Under the pieces are notes generated by a model, which saw only the letters and a list, made by a program, of their open reading frames with translations, was not told where the DNA came from and did not search any database. Shown in pieces: positions 1-7,324 of a stretch of 10,837 nucleotides of DNA. Made by a program: the position numbers and the translations under genes. The DNA comes from Bacteroidales bacterium UBA4417 (GTDB taxonomy: Bacteria > Bacteroidota > Bacteroidia > Bacteroidales > UBA4417). The stretch spans positions 1,669-12,505 of the forward strand of contig DGQJ01000263.1 in the NCBI GenBank assembly GCA_002389705.1. Direction: 5' to 3'. Position 1 is the stretch's first letter. Each line of letters opens with the position of its first letter.

Positions 1-1417
1 TAATAACCGGGGCTGTATTTTCAACTTTTACAGTAGTATATGCGGCATAAGCTTCGCTGCAACTCCCCAGTTGAACAACTGCCCTGAAACGGGTGGTTTG
101 ACTGAGTGGTCCCGAAGAATATGTAGTATTGGTGTTGGCTATATCAGTCCATGCAATGAAAGGTTCAACCGAACTCTGCCATTTAACTACTGAGCCTGTG
201 TGCCCGCTCAGCGTCAATATTCCACTGTTTGCATCACTGCAGATTTCTGTACCACCAGAAACAGTGCCGCCAACCGAAGGTGGATTTACCGAAACAACAA
301 CATCTTCTGAAACAGGTAAACAACTATTTGCATCAGTAATTTTCAACGTATAAGTGCCAGCAACTGCCTGTGTAACATTGTAAATTACAGGATTGGCCTC
401 ATTGGACACAAACCCGTTAGGTCCATTCCAGGTATAAGTAAACGGCGGACGACCGCCTGTAATTTTTGACGTAAGTTGCAGTAAATCACCCAAACAAGGT
501 GTATTTGAACGGGCCTCAACTGACATAGGCAAAGGAGTCAATGTGCCAAATGAAATATCATCCAGACCAAAATCATTACCTCTTAATGAGGGCTCAAGAT
601 CGGTAATGCTCAGATTGGCAGATGTATTATTTCCCGAATTCCAGGTGCCATAAAATTGTACCCAGTCATATGGAGGGTTGTTGTTCGACTGGTGCGGAGG
701 TAATGGACCTGTAACTGATCCTACTTGGCTGCCATTAATGCTAAATTGTAAATTGGCAAAAGGCTGCGAACTATTCAGGCTGATACCATAAGCTGAAAAA
801 TAATAATCGGTATTAGGCAAGATCCCGTTAATCTGTTGCGACCACACCGTAGCACTCTGGTCTACTCCGTTCACAATCATGAAATTACCTGAATTTGATG
901 TATGATCTCTTCCCCAGAAAAATTTATGACTGTAGTGTGGGTCCCAATCAATAGTATACCTGTTTTCAGGTTCAAGGGCAGCAGGAGCAGGGTTTACGTA
1001 CAGATAAGAAGATGTAAACCCGGTGTTCCCAAGTTCAAAATCACCATTATATACCAGGTTGGCAGAAATAATATAAGAGGCCAATTTTTCATTCCCGGAT
1101 CCATCCATTACCGTTACACTATAATTTCCCGCTTCGTTAATCAGTATCACCGGGTTGGTTTGCACCGGATTTGTATTCCATGTATAGGAATAACCCACTG
1201 AGGCCGGGCTCGCTGTGGCAGTGAGCTGCACCGACCCGGGAACAATACAATAATCAGCTGAAATGATCACTGTATCAATTTGTGCATATGTCCGGTTGCC
1301 TGAGAGTATAAGTAACAGTACAAACAATAAGCTGAAAGTTAACCTGTAAAGTGTAAAATGCTGGTTTTTGAAAGCTGGCTGTCTGTTTCCGGAAGGTATT
1401 TGATAATAGTTTTTCAT
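1..1417 (-). CDS. Secreted multidomain Ig-like / carbohydrate-binding-like protein (3' end outside window)
   Basis: The frame is open from the ATG at 1417 down to base 1, giving about 472 residues with no stop, so the C-terminus lies beyond the window. An in-frame stop at 1430-1432 fixes the start region. Residues 1-45 form a signal peptide with a long basic n-region, a hydrophobic core (LLFVLLLIL) and a likely cleavage at TYA-Q46. Then follow an Ig/PKD-like domain (about 47-112), a jellyroll-like domain (about 115-293) with NGDFE near its start, SGNFMIVNG inside and NDFGLDDISF at its end, a second PKD/SprB-like domain (about 295-378, TYTWNGPNG and GTYTLKITD), and an Ig domain of the CHU_C-associated type (about 380-470) with the WQSS, WTDI and TTRFRAVV pattern. 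The middle domain resembles carbohydrate-binding jellyrolls common in Bacteroidota exoproteins. The protein is probably surface-exposed or secreted, and a type IX secretion C-terminal domain would be expected past the edge. Its ligand is unknown. Confidence 0.85.
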   Translation of the reverse strand, partial: MKNYYQIPSGNRQPAFKNQHFTLYRLTFSLLFVLLLILSGNRTYAQIDTVIISADYCIVPGSVQLTATASPASVGYSYTWNTNPVQTNPVILINEAGNYSVTVMDGSGNEKLASYIISANLVYNGDFELGNTGFTSSYLYVNPAPAALEPENRYTIDWDPHYSHKFFWGRDHTSNSGNFMIVNGVDQSATVWSQQINGILPNTDYYFSAYGISLNSSQPFANLQFSINGSQVGSVTGPLPPHQSNNNPPYDWVQFYGTWNSGNNTSANLSITDLEPSLRGNDFGLDDISFGTLTPLPMSVEARSNTPCLGDLLQLTSKITGGRPPFTYTWNGPNGFVSNEANPVIYNVTQAVAGTYTLKITDANSCLPVSEDVVVSVNPPSVGGTVSGGTEICSDANSGILTLSGHTGSVVKWQSSVEPFIAWTDIANTNTTYSSGPLSQTTRFRAVVQLGSCSEAYAAYTTVKVENTAPVI

Positions 1418-1684
1418 AACAAGGAGATTTTATTTCGTGTAGCGGGTAGAACTAGTTTATGAATGGCTGATGTAAATACTATCTGTATTATCCTCAGTTA
1501 ATAGAAGTTTTCAGACTTGTAATTGGAGCAGATATAAAATATTGATTATGGTTAAAATACTCAGGCTTTTAGCCTTAAGTAAATGAGAGATAGTTATACT
1601 TGGAGAAAGAACAAATCTTTTGTCCTGAAATGGAATGATTCCCTTGTTTGAACTCCAAGAAAAACGAGTAGCCGATGTAATAAT

Positions 1685-1737
1685 GTATGCTTCCATGCTA
1701 TATGATTTATAGTGGTTTACGAGAAAAGGAAGCATAC
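1685..1737. repeat. Nested inverted repeat, 10-bp outer arms
   Basis: The outer arms are GTATGCTTCC (1685-1694) and GGAAGCATAC (1728-1737), which are perfect reverse complements separated by 33 bases. Inside lies a second perfect pair, CTATA (1698-1702) and TATAG (1708-1712), around a five-base loop. The two nest in the right order to form one stem-internal loop-stem structure. There is no immediately following T-run on either strand, so a simple terminator is unlikely. It may be a structured RNA element, a protein-binding dyad or the remnant of a small element. Confidence 0.55.
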
Positions 1738-1822
1738 GAGTTCAGTTAAAAGACGGGTTTCATCGCTTTTAACAGTGCATTATTTCAAAAAATCATGCCA
1801 AATAGTTTAAGTTGTTGATAAA

Positions 1823-1830
1823 CAAACATA
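1823..1830 (-). promoter_or_regulatory. Candidate Bacteroidota -7 element (TATGTTTG)
   Basis: Read on the minus strand, these bases are TATGTTTG, matching the TAnnTTTG -7 consensus of Bacteroidota primary-sigma promoters. No clear TTTG appears at the expected -33 distance, only a T-rich run. If used, it would give a leader of about 400 nt to the secreted-protein gene at 1417, containing the hairpin cluster at 1563-1737. The match is short and the region AT-rich, so this is weak. Confidence 0.25.
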
Positions 1831-1972
1831 TACGTATATTGGTGAAAAATATTTAGTTTTGAATGTCCTGTTTTGGGAATACGGGTTAAATTTGGGAAGT
1901 TTTTCCCGTGAAAACAAATATGAAGGACGAATAAATACCGTTTCTTTCAACGGAAATAGAATGCAAATCTTT

Positions 1973-1992
1973 AAAGCGAAGATCATCGCTTT
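1973..1992. terminator. Possible weak terminator hairpin downstream of galM
   Basis: AAAGCGA (1973-1979) and TCGCTTT (1986-1992) form a perfect 7-bp stem around the six-base loop AGATCA. On the plus strand the T-run continues two bases past the stem. On the minus strand, the direction needed for galM (stop at 2096-2098), only the three T's of the stem itself follow the GC part. It lies about 100 bases past the galM stop. Termination is plausible but not compelling. Confidence 0.35.
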
Positions 1993-2095
1993 TTGTATGA
2001 AGATTTAAGAAGACTTAACGGCTGTTCGTTTCCGGAGATTTGATCGCCACAATCGATCAATCAAATGAAAGTATACTCCAAAATCAGGGCTTGGT

Positions 2096-3136
2096 TTACC
2101 TGCTGGTAAATTTCCACAAGCTTTTTGAGTAAAATTTATTGCCTGGACGAAGCAAAACATCCGGGAAATTGGGATGATTCATGGAATCAGGAAAATGCTG
2201 GGTTTCGAGACAAAATGCGGTATGTGCCGTATGGGGTTTACCACATTTTGCTGTCAGGCTGCCATCAAACCAATTCGAAGTGTAAAGTTGAACTCCGGGC
2301 TCTGTTGTAAAAATTTCCAGTACCCTTCCTGTTTTGGGCTCAAAAGCACGTGCCGCTAAATCAAGCGCTCCCGATTTATTCCGCAGTATATAATTATCAT
2401 CATAGCCCATATGTAGCTGATTGATTCTTTCACCAATGCTGCGTGGCGATGTGAAATCAAAAGGTGTTCCGGCAACATCAGTAAATTCTCCGGTAGGTAT
2501 ACAGTTGTCGTCGGTTGTGGTAATCTGGTCGGCAAATATTTCCAGTTCAGTGTCGTACACTTCGCCCGACCCTTCGCCTGCCAGGTTGAAATATCCATGG
2601 CTGGTCAGATTAACAGGGGTAACTTTATCCGTTACAGCAAAAAACTCAAGGCTGAGTTCATTTTCTTTATTCAAGGTATAAACAGCTTTTACTTCCAGGT
2701 TTCCGGGGAAACCTTCTTCGCCGTCTTTACTCAGGTAGATTAGTTCAAGAACTACAACATCCGCTTTTTCAATAACCCTGGCATCCCAAAGTTTTTTGTG
2801 AAAACCTTCGAATCCTCCGTGCAGCGAAACCTCGCCGTGGTTGGCTGAAACCTTGTATTCGGTACCGTCAATCGAAAATTTCGCTCCGCCTATCCTGTTG
2901 CAAGTACGGCCAACAATACAGTTAAAATAGTATGGATTTTCAATCCAGTCTTCCCAGGTTGGAAGACCCATAACTACATCAGCCGTTAACCCTTTTTTAT
3001 CAGGTACTTCAAGTGAAATAATAGTTCCCCCGTAATTGATGATTTTTACTTTCATCCCATTTTCATTTTCAAGGGAAAATAAAAAAACTTCCCGGTGGTC
3101 GGGCAGGAAACCAAAATGTTGTTTTGAAGTTTTCAT
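2096..3136 (-). CDS. galM: Aldose 1-epimerase (galactose mutarotase)
   Basis: The protein has 346 residues, the usual length for the GalM family, which interconverts alpha and beta anomers of galactose, glucose and related aldoses. Family landmarks are in order: INYGGTI (33-39), GRTCNRI (76-82), LHGG with His106, the catalytic acid His180 in TSHGYFNLAG, the Asp-containing GYDDNY (244-249), and the catalytic base Glu311 in CLETQHFPDS. All expected active-site residues are therefore present. No signal peptide is visible, so the enzyme is probably cytoplasmic. It is divergently transcribed from the GH3 glycoside hydrolase across a 162-bp gap, which fits a shared role in using sugars released by that enzyme. 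The start at 3136 is followed directly by typical family N-terminal sequence. The sugar preference cannot be read from the sequence. Confidence 0.95.
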   Translation of the reverse strand: MKTSKQHFGFLPDHREVFLFSLENENGMKVKIINYGGTIISLEVPDKKGLTADVVMGLPTWEDWIENPYYFNCIVGRTCNRIGGAKFSIDGTEYKVSANHGEVSLHGGFEGFHKKLWDARVIEKADVVVLELIYLSKDGEEGFPGNLEVKAVYTLNKENELSLEFFAVTDKVTPVNLTSHGYFNLAGEGSGEVYDTELEIFADQITTTDDNCIPTGEFTDVAGTPFDFTSPRSIGERINQLHMGYDDNYILRNKSGALDLAARAFEPKTGRVLEIFTTEPGVQLYTSNWFDGSLTAKCGKPHTAHTAFCLETQHFPDSMNHPNFPDVLLRPGNKFYSKSLWKFTSR

Positions 3137-3298
3137 AGAGGCTTAGGCTTATTTGTGATCCGGTTAATTGATAATGCTTTTTCTGAACAGCAAATATATT
3201 AAATTTGTACTGATGCATGTAGTTTATTGAAGCCCGATGTTACATGCTGATAAAATAATAAGACCGGATAATTCAAAACTTTTAAATCTTACAATCTT
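3137..3298. promoter_or_regulatory. Divergent galM / GH3 promoter region
   Basis: This 162-bp AT-rich gap must carry the promoters for both flanking genes. Two candidate -7 elements of the TAnnTTTG type sit back to back: TATATTTG on the minus strand (3191-3198, toward galM) and TAAATTTG on the plus strand (3200-3207, toward GH3). Together they read CAAATATATTAAATTTG. The upstream -33 zone of each promoter would overlap the early transcribed region of the other, so polymerase binding could be mutually exclusive. Clear -33 TTTG elements are not seen. No clear operator dyad was recognised beyond the CAAAT/ATTTG ends. Confidence 0.4.
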
Positions 3299-5530
3299 AT
3301 GCTCTGTCACAACTTAAAACTAAAGTATCTTCTGATAACAACATTGGTATTTTGTTCAACACTTTTCAAAGGCTATGGGCAGCAAAGCGGAGTTATTCTC
3401 AACTATCCTTTCCTGAATACTGATTTACCTGTCGGTGCAAGGGTAAATGACCTGGTTTCGAGGCTAACCCTGGAAGAAAAAATCCAGCAGATGCAACATA
3501 CTGCCCCTGCAATCGAAAGGCTTGGTATTCCTCAATATAACTGGTGGAATGAATGTCTGCACGGGGTTGCCCGAAACGGTGTTGCCACTGTTTTTCCTCA
3601 GGCTATCGGGATGGCTGCTACTTTTAATCCGGCCTTGATACAAAGAGAAGCAGATGTTATCTCTACCGAAGCAAGGGCCAAGTATTATGAAGCGCTTGCT
3701 AAAGACCAGCACGATATTTACCAGGGTTTAACTTTCTGGTCGCCCAATATTAATATTTTCAGAGATCCGCGATGGGGCCGCGGCCAGGAAACCTATGGAG
3801 AAGACCCTTTTCTGACCAGCCGCATAGGTATTGCCTTTGTTAAAGGATTGCAAGGCGACGACCCTGATTATTTCAAGGTTGTGGCAACAGCAAAGCATTT
3901 TGCAGTACATAGCGGCCCCGAACCCGACAGGCATAAATTTGATGCATGGCCTTCGGAAACTGATCTTTTCGAAACCTATCTCCCGGCTTTTGAAGCTTTG
4001 GTGAAAGAGGCCGGGGTTTATTCGGTTATGGGTGCCTATAACCGGGTTTATGGAACCCCGGCCTGTGCCAGCGATTTGCTTATGCGTAAAATATTACGCG
4101 AGAAATGGGGCTTTAAAGGATATGTGGTTTCTGATTGCTGGGCCGTTTCCGATTTTTATAATTTTCACAAATTTGTTGATACACCTGATAAGGCTGCTTC
4201 GCTGGCCGTAAAAGCTGGAACCGATTTGTCGTGCGGCCCCGAATACGGAACCTTACTGGCGGCAGTTAAATCAGGATATATTTCGGAAAACGAAATTGAT
4301 ATCTCGGTTAAGCGTTTGTTCGAGGCCCGTTTCCGGCTGGGTATGTTCGATCCCCCTGCAAGGGTAAAATATGCTGCTATTACACCCACTCAGAACAATA
4401 CCGAATCGAATCGTAAACTTGCCAGGGAAGTCGCGTTGCAGAGTATAGTTTTGCTTAAGAACCAGAATAACATACTGCCGCTTTCAAAAAAAATAAAAAC
4501 CATAGCTGTTGTTGGTCCGTATGCAAATGACACCTCAGTATTACTCGGCAATTACAATGGGACACCAACTCAACCTGTAACACTGCTCGAAGGCTTACGT
4601 CGCAATGTCCCAAAAGGAACCAGGATATATTATAGCAGTGGTGTTGAAAGGCCGGAAATACTGGCCAGGAATGTTTCTCCGGTTCCACTTGGCGAGGATT
4701 CTATGTTCAAAGCATCAGTAAGCCTGGCCCGGAAATCGGAAATAATTATTTTTTCTGCCGGGATTTCACCAAACCTAGAGGGCGAGGAAATGGACGTAAA
4801 AGTTCCGGGGTTCTCTTCGGGCGACAGAACCAGCCTCAATCTGCCTGCCAGCCAGGTGGAGTTACTGAAAGCTTTAAAAACCACAGGTAAACCGATTGTT
4901 GTTGTGCTTACCAATGGAAGCGCACTGGCTGTAAACTGGGCTCAGGAACATGCCGATGCCATTGTTGAGGCCTGGTACCCTGGCGAAGAAGGTGGGAATG
5001 CTGTTGCTGAAGTAATTTGGGGTAAATATAACCCGGCCGGCCGGCTTCCGGTGACCTTTTATAAATCGGTGAACGATCTTCCTGCATTCGATGATTACGC
5101 GATGAAGGACCGCACATACAGGTATTTCGGAGGAAAACCTTTGTACGCTTTTGGTTATGGCTTGAGTTATACCTCATTTTCGTACAAAAAGCTGGAACTT
5201 GCTAAGGAATCGTTATCAGAAAAAGATACGCTTGTACTCAAACTTACTGTTACTAATGATGGAATTTTTGATGGGGATGAGGTAGTGCAGGTATACCTGA
5301 AACAGCCCGGGGAACTTATCAATCAACCGATCAAATCGCTGGTAGCATTCGAAAGGATACATTTTCTGAAAGGAGAAACCCGAAACTTCGAAATTTCAAT
5401 TCCGGTTACACGGTTACGCCATTACAACCTGAATGCGAATGATTATGCGGTAGCAAAAGGCAACTACCAGTTAATGGTAGGAGCCGCTTCCGACGATATC
5501 AGGCTCAAAACCACTGTTACAGTAAAGTAG
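3299..5530 (+). CDS. Exported GH3 glycoside hydrolase, beta-xylosidase / alpha-arabinofuranosidase / beta-glucosidase type
   Basis: The 743-residue protein starts with a basic n-region, a hydrophobic core (LLITTLVF) and a likely signal-peptidase I site near GYG-Q28, so it is exported, probably to the periplasm. The GH3 N-terminal barrel covers about 45-350, with YNWWNECLHG (80-89), DPRWGRGQETYGEDP (156-170), AKHF (198-201) and the catalytic nucleophile Asp279 in VVSDCWAV. The GH3 C-terminal domain covers about 385-610. Its LEGEEMD stretch (493-499) holds the candidate acid/base Glu494 or Glu496, followed by DR and LNLPASQ. A fibronectin III-like domain (about 655-735) closes the protein. The WWNECLHG motif favours xylosidase/arabinofuranosidase-like subfamilies, but beta-glucosidase activity cannot be excluded. 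There is no PA14 insertion, which accounts for the length being below that of many larger relatives. It probably trims terminal sugars from imported or surface-cut oligosaccharides, with galM beside it. Confidence 0.93.
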   Translation: MLCHNLKLKYLLITTLVFCSTLFKGYGQQSGVILNYPFLNTDLPVGARVNDLVSRLTLEEKIQQMQHTAPAIERLGIPQYNWWNECLHGVARNGVATVFPQAIGMAATFNPALIQREADVISTEARAKYYEALAKDQHDIYQGLTFWSPNINIFRDPRWGRGQETYGEDPFLTSRIGIAFVKGLQGDDPDYFKVVATAKHFAVHSGPEPDRHKFDAWPSETDLFETYLPAFEALVKEAGVYSVMGAYNRVYGTPACASDLLMRKILREKWGFKGYVVSDCWAVSDFYNFHKFVDTPDKAASLAVKAGTDLSCGPEYGTLLAAVKSGYISENEIDISVKRLFEARFRLGMFDPPARVKYAAITPTQNNTESNRKLAREVALQSIVLLKNQNNILPLSKKIKTIAVVGPYANDTSVLLGNYNGTPTQPVTLLEGLRRNVPKGTRIYYSSGVERPEILARNVSPVPLGEDSMFKASVSLARKSEIIIFSAGISPNLEGEEMDVKVPGFSSGDRTSLNLPASQVELLKALKTTGKPIVVVLTNGSALAVNWAQEHADAIVEAWYPGEEGGNAVAEVIWGKYNPAGRLPVTFYKSVNDLPAFDDYAMKDRTYRYFGGKPLYAFGYGLSYTSFSYKKLELAKESLSEKDTLVLKLTVTNDGIFDGDEVVQVYLKQPGELINQPIKSLVAFERIHFLKGETRNFEISIPVTRLRHYNLNANDYAVAKGNYQLMVGAASDDIRLKTTVTVK

Positions 5531-5737
5531 AGGTTTTCTGGTTCCTTCTTAAAGTTAATTATCATTGCATTGATTTCATTTTGGAACAATCTGATATCTT
5601 TGCTTGGCCTGCCGTTTGAACGGTTATTGCCAGCATTATGAAAACATGGGTAATATTGAATCGTTACTGTGCACGGGCTTGTTTAAAAATAGTCCATTGT
5701 TTAATTAATGCATATCAGGTTCGAATTTTAAAGACAA

Positions 5738-5768
5738 AAAAAACGCCATCAAACTGATGGCGTTTTTT
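5738..5768. terminator. Bidirectional intrinsic terminator between GH3 and tonB
   Basis: CGCCATCA (5744-5751) and TGATGGCG (5755-5762) form a perfect 8-bp stem with loop AAC. Six A's (5738-5743) precede it and six T's (5763-5768) follow it, extending the stem and giving a U-run in either direction. It starts 17 bases beyond the tonB stop and lies 207 bases past the GH3 stop, so it can end both convergent transcription units. No other good terminator is visible between them. Confidence 0.9.
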
Positions 5769-5784
5769 AAAGGTAAACTTCTTA

Positions 5785-6579
5785 TTAACCCTGAAGTTTG
5801 AAGTAAATAGGCATGTTGAAAAGAACGCGAACCTGTTTGCCATTTTGTTTACCGGGATGCCACTGTGGCATCATTTTAACAACACGTAAAGCTTCTTCGT
5901 CGCAACCGCCACCAATACCACGTAGAACTTTAACATCGGTAACGTTTCCTTTTGAGTCAACAACGAAGGAAACATATACGGTACCTTGTATCCCGTTTTC
6001 GGTAGCTTGCTGAGGATAAACGATGTTCTTGGCAAGGAAAGCATTTCTTTCGGTTTCACCACCCGGGAATGAAGGCATTTCTTCAACGATGGTGAAAACT
6101 TCTTTCTTTTCTTCAGGAACTTCGATTACTTCAGCTTTGGTTTCAACTACAGCTTCCTCTTCTACTGCTACAGCTTCGTTAGTTGAAGTTTTTGCAAGAT
6201 CATCCTGATTAAAGATGTCAGCATCTTCTACAACTTCCTCGGTAGTTACAACAGGAGCAACGAATTTAACTTTCTGCTGCAGTTCTGCTGGTGGTGGTGG
6301 AGGAGGGGGTGGAGGGGGAGGAGCGTCTTCCTTAGGCTTATCCATGTCCATAAAGTCAGCACTTGCTACTTTCTCAACATATCCGGCCCTTGCTTTTGCA
6401 TAGTAACTAGATGCCAGGGGGTAAGCTAATCCTGCCAGTAAGATGATAATGGCAAACAGTAAAGCCCTGTTCAAGTTTTTATTATACAATTTACGCAAAA
6501 TGTACGCTCCATAAGTTTTATTCCTGCGCTCAAAGACGATTTCGTCCATTGGAGCTACATAAACTTTTTGCTTTGTCAT
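5785..6579 (-). CDS. tonB: Energy transducer TonB
   Basis: The 264-residue protein carries inner-membrane proton-motive energy to outer-membrane TonB-dependent receptors. An N-terminal cytoplasmic segment (1-38) has the motif MDEIVFERRNKTYGAY (11-26), characteristic of Bacteroidota TonBs. One membrane helix follows at about 39-58. The periplasmic spacer begins with eleven consecutive prolines (87-97) and continues as a long acidic, valine-rich stretch (about 112-165) rather than the Glu-Pro/Lys-Pro repeats of Escherichia coli TonB. The C-terminal domain (about 168-262) has FPGGE (171-175), YPQQATENGIQGTVYVSFVV, GGGCDEEAL with Cys226, and MPQWHPGKQNGK before the last strand. It is the last gene of the exbB-exbD-exbD-tonB run, 53 bases after exbD, and ends just before a strong terminator. 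No Shine-Dalgarno sequence is visible. Confidence 0.96.
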   Translation of the reverse strand: MTKQKVYVAPMDEIVFERRNKTYGAYILRKLYNKNLNRALLFAIIILLAGLAYPLASSYYAKARAGYVEKVASADFMDMDKPKEDAPPPPPPPPPPPAELQQKVKFVAPVVTTEEVVEDADIFNQDDLAKTSTNEAVAVEEEAVVETKAEVIEVPEEKKEVFTIVEEMPSFPGGETERNAFLAKNIVYPQQATENGIQGTVYVSFVVDSKGNVTDVKVLRGIGGGCDEEALRVVKMMPQWHPGKQNGKQVRVLFNMPIYFKLQG

Positions 6580-6632
6580 TTTTTGTGTTTTAATTTAAAT
6601 GTGAACAACAACCTTGGTCGACATTTGATTAC

Positions 6633-7289
6633 TTACTTAGCAGGGGCTGCAGGAGCAGAACCAGCCATCATTTGTTTCTCAACATCACTCATGTCGACTA
6701 CTGCGTAGTTAGCAATGGTGCAGATCGCCATTTCATCAATGATGTCAACTAAGTTCTTGTATTTAGCCTTTTCATCAGCTTTTATGAGGATGATAGGCGC
6801 TTTTGGATCGACCGTTTTCTTTAACTCCTTGATTTTCCTAGCTAAAGTTGAGTCTTTCATCACCTCTTCCCCTTTGGTTACTTTATCCTTCAGATCGTAA
6901 ACTGCTTTAAAAACCAGTTTGTTTCTCTGAAGCAGCATCTTGCGAATTCCATCTTTGCTGTAATTCGATTCGATGAGCTGCGGCATTGGGGGGGACTTAG
7001 GATCGGCAACTCCAAAGTAATAATAGATTTTATCATTACCCGAAATAAGAATATTTACAGTTCTGTCAGCAGCAATTTTTGGTGCTTCTTTCTCAGTCTT
7101 GGTATCATCTTTTTCCGGCATGGTAATTTCCATGGCTTTGGGTTTGCTGAAAGCTGTGGTAAGCATAAAGAAGGTGATCAGCAAACACATCAAGTCGACC
7201 ATGGGGGTCATATCGATGCGGGTCGAAAACTTTTTGGCTTTCTTTTTGCCGCCTTTTTGTTTGCCTTCCGCTTGGATTATTTCAGCCAT
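6633..7289 (-). CDS. exbD: ExbD-family proton-channel subunit, second copy
   Basis: The 218-residue protein has a basic cytoplasmic N-terminus (10-20), the family motif IDMTPMVDLM with the proton-carrying Asp32, and a single membrane helix (about 32-47) ending FFMLTTAF. The periplasmic domain is much longer than in Escherichia coli ExbD (141 residues). The usual strand VNILISGNDKIYYYF is followed by a roughly 70-residue, mostly helical and charged insertion before the conserved APIILIKADEKAKYKNLVDIID segment. A Pro/Ala-rich tail ends the protein. It pairs with ExbB to use the proton gradient and acts on TonB. The gene lies 35 bases after the first exbD and 53 before tonB, so co-transcription is very likely. 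The start codon immediately precedes family-like sequence, and no Shine-Dalgarno sequence is evident. Confidence 0.94.
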   Translation of the reverse strand: MAEIIQAEGKQKGGKKKAKKFSTRIDMTPMVDLMCLLITFFMLTTAFSKPKAMEITMPEKDDTKTEKEAPKIAADRTVNILISGNDKIYYYFGVADPKSPPMPQLIESNYSKDGIRKMLLQRNKLVFKAVYDLKDKVTKGEEVMKDSTLARKIKELKKTVDPKAPIILIKADEKAKYKNLVDIIDEMAICTIANYAVVDMSDVEKQMMAGSAPAAPAK

Positions 7290-7324
7290 ATTATGATTTC
7301 TTTAAATTGTTAACGTTATGATTA

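Larger units (their letters stand above)
1418..2095. other. 678-bp non-coding region rich in small inverted repeats
   Basis: No convincing gene is present. The only sizeable open frame (1511-1735, minus, 74 codons) has no recognisable domain, signal peptide or ribosome binding site. The region separates two minus-strand genes, so it should hold the galM 3' end and the promoter of the secreted-protein gene. I see several small hairpins: AGGCT/AGCCT (1563-1575), CTTGGAG/CTCCAAG (1599-1605 and 1653-1659) enclosing ACAAA/TTTGT (1611-1623), the 10-bp pair at 1685-1737, GGGAA/TTCCC (1894-1907), CCGTT/AACGG (1938-1953) and AAAGCGA/TCGCTTT (1973-1992). The GGGAA/TTCCC hairpin competes with an alternative pairing ACGGG/CCCGT (1881-1885 with 1905-1909). 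The sequence CATCGCTTTT occurs twice (1761-1770 and 1984-1993). Confidence 0.6.

Noticed and set aside
1511..1735. 74-codon open frame on the minus strand in the gene-free stretch
   Set aside because: It has no recognisable domain, signal peptide or ribosome binding site, its composition is low in charged residues, and its start falls inside the inverted repeat. It is probably chance, though a small protein cannot be excluded without conservation data.
1685..1737. Interpretation of the 10-bp inverted repeat as insertion-sequence ends or an integron attC site
   Set aside because: No transposase or integrase, no target-site duplication and no attC core motifs (GTTRRRY / RYYYAAC) in the right places.
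2125..2681. Plus- and minus-strand open frames overlapping galM
   Set aside because: galM is a full-length family match with all catalytic residues, so these are shadows in other frames.
5612..5623. CCGTTTGAACGG dyad after the GH3 stop as a terminator
   Set aside because: The loop is too short for the full stem and no T-run follows. The hairpin at 5738-5768 is far better.
5638..5757. 39-codon open frame starting MKTWVILN after the GH3 gene
   Set aside because: It ends inside the terminator hairpin, has no family resemblance beyond a few N-terminal residues and no ribosome binding site.
6023..6403. Plus-strand open frames opposite tonB, one with a poly-glycine run
   Set aside because: They are antisense shadows of tonB. 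The glycine run is the complement of the proline codons.
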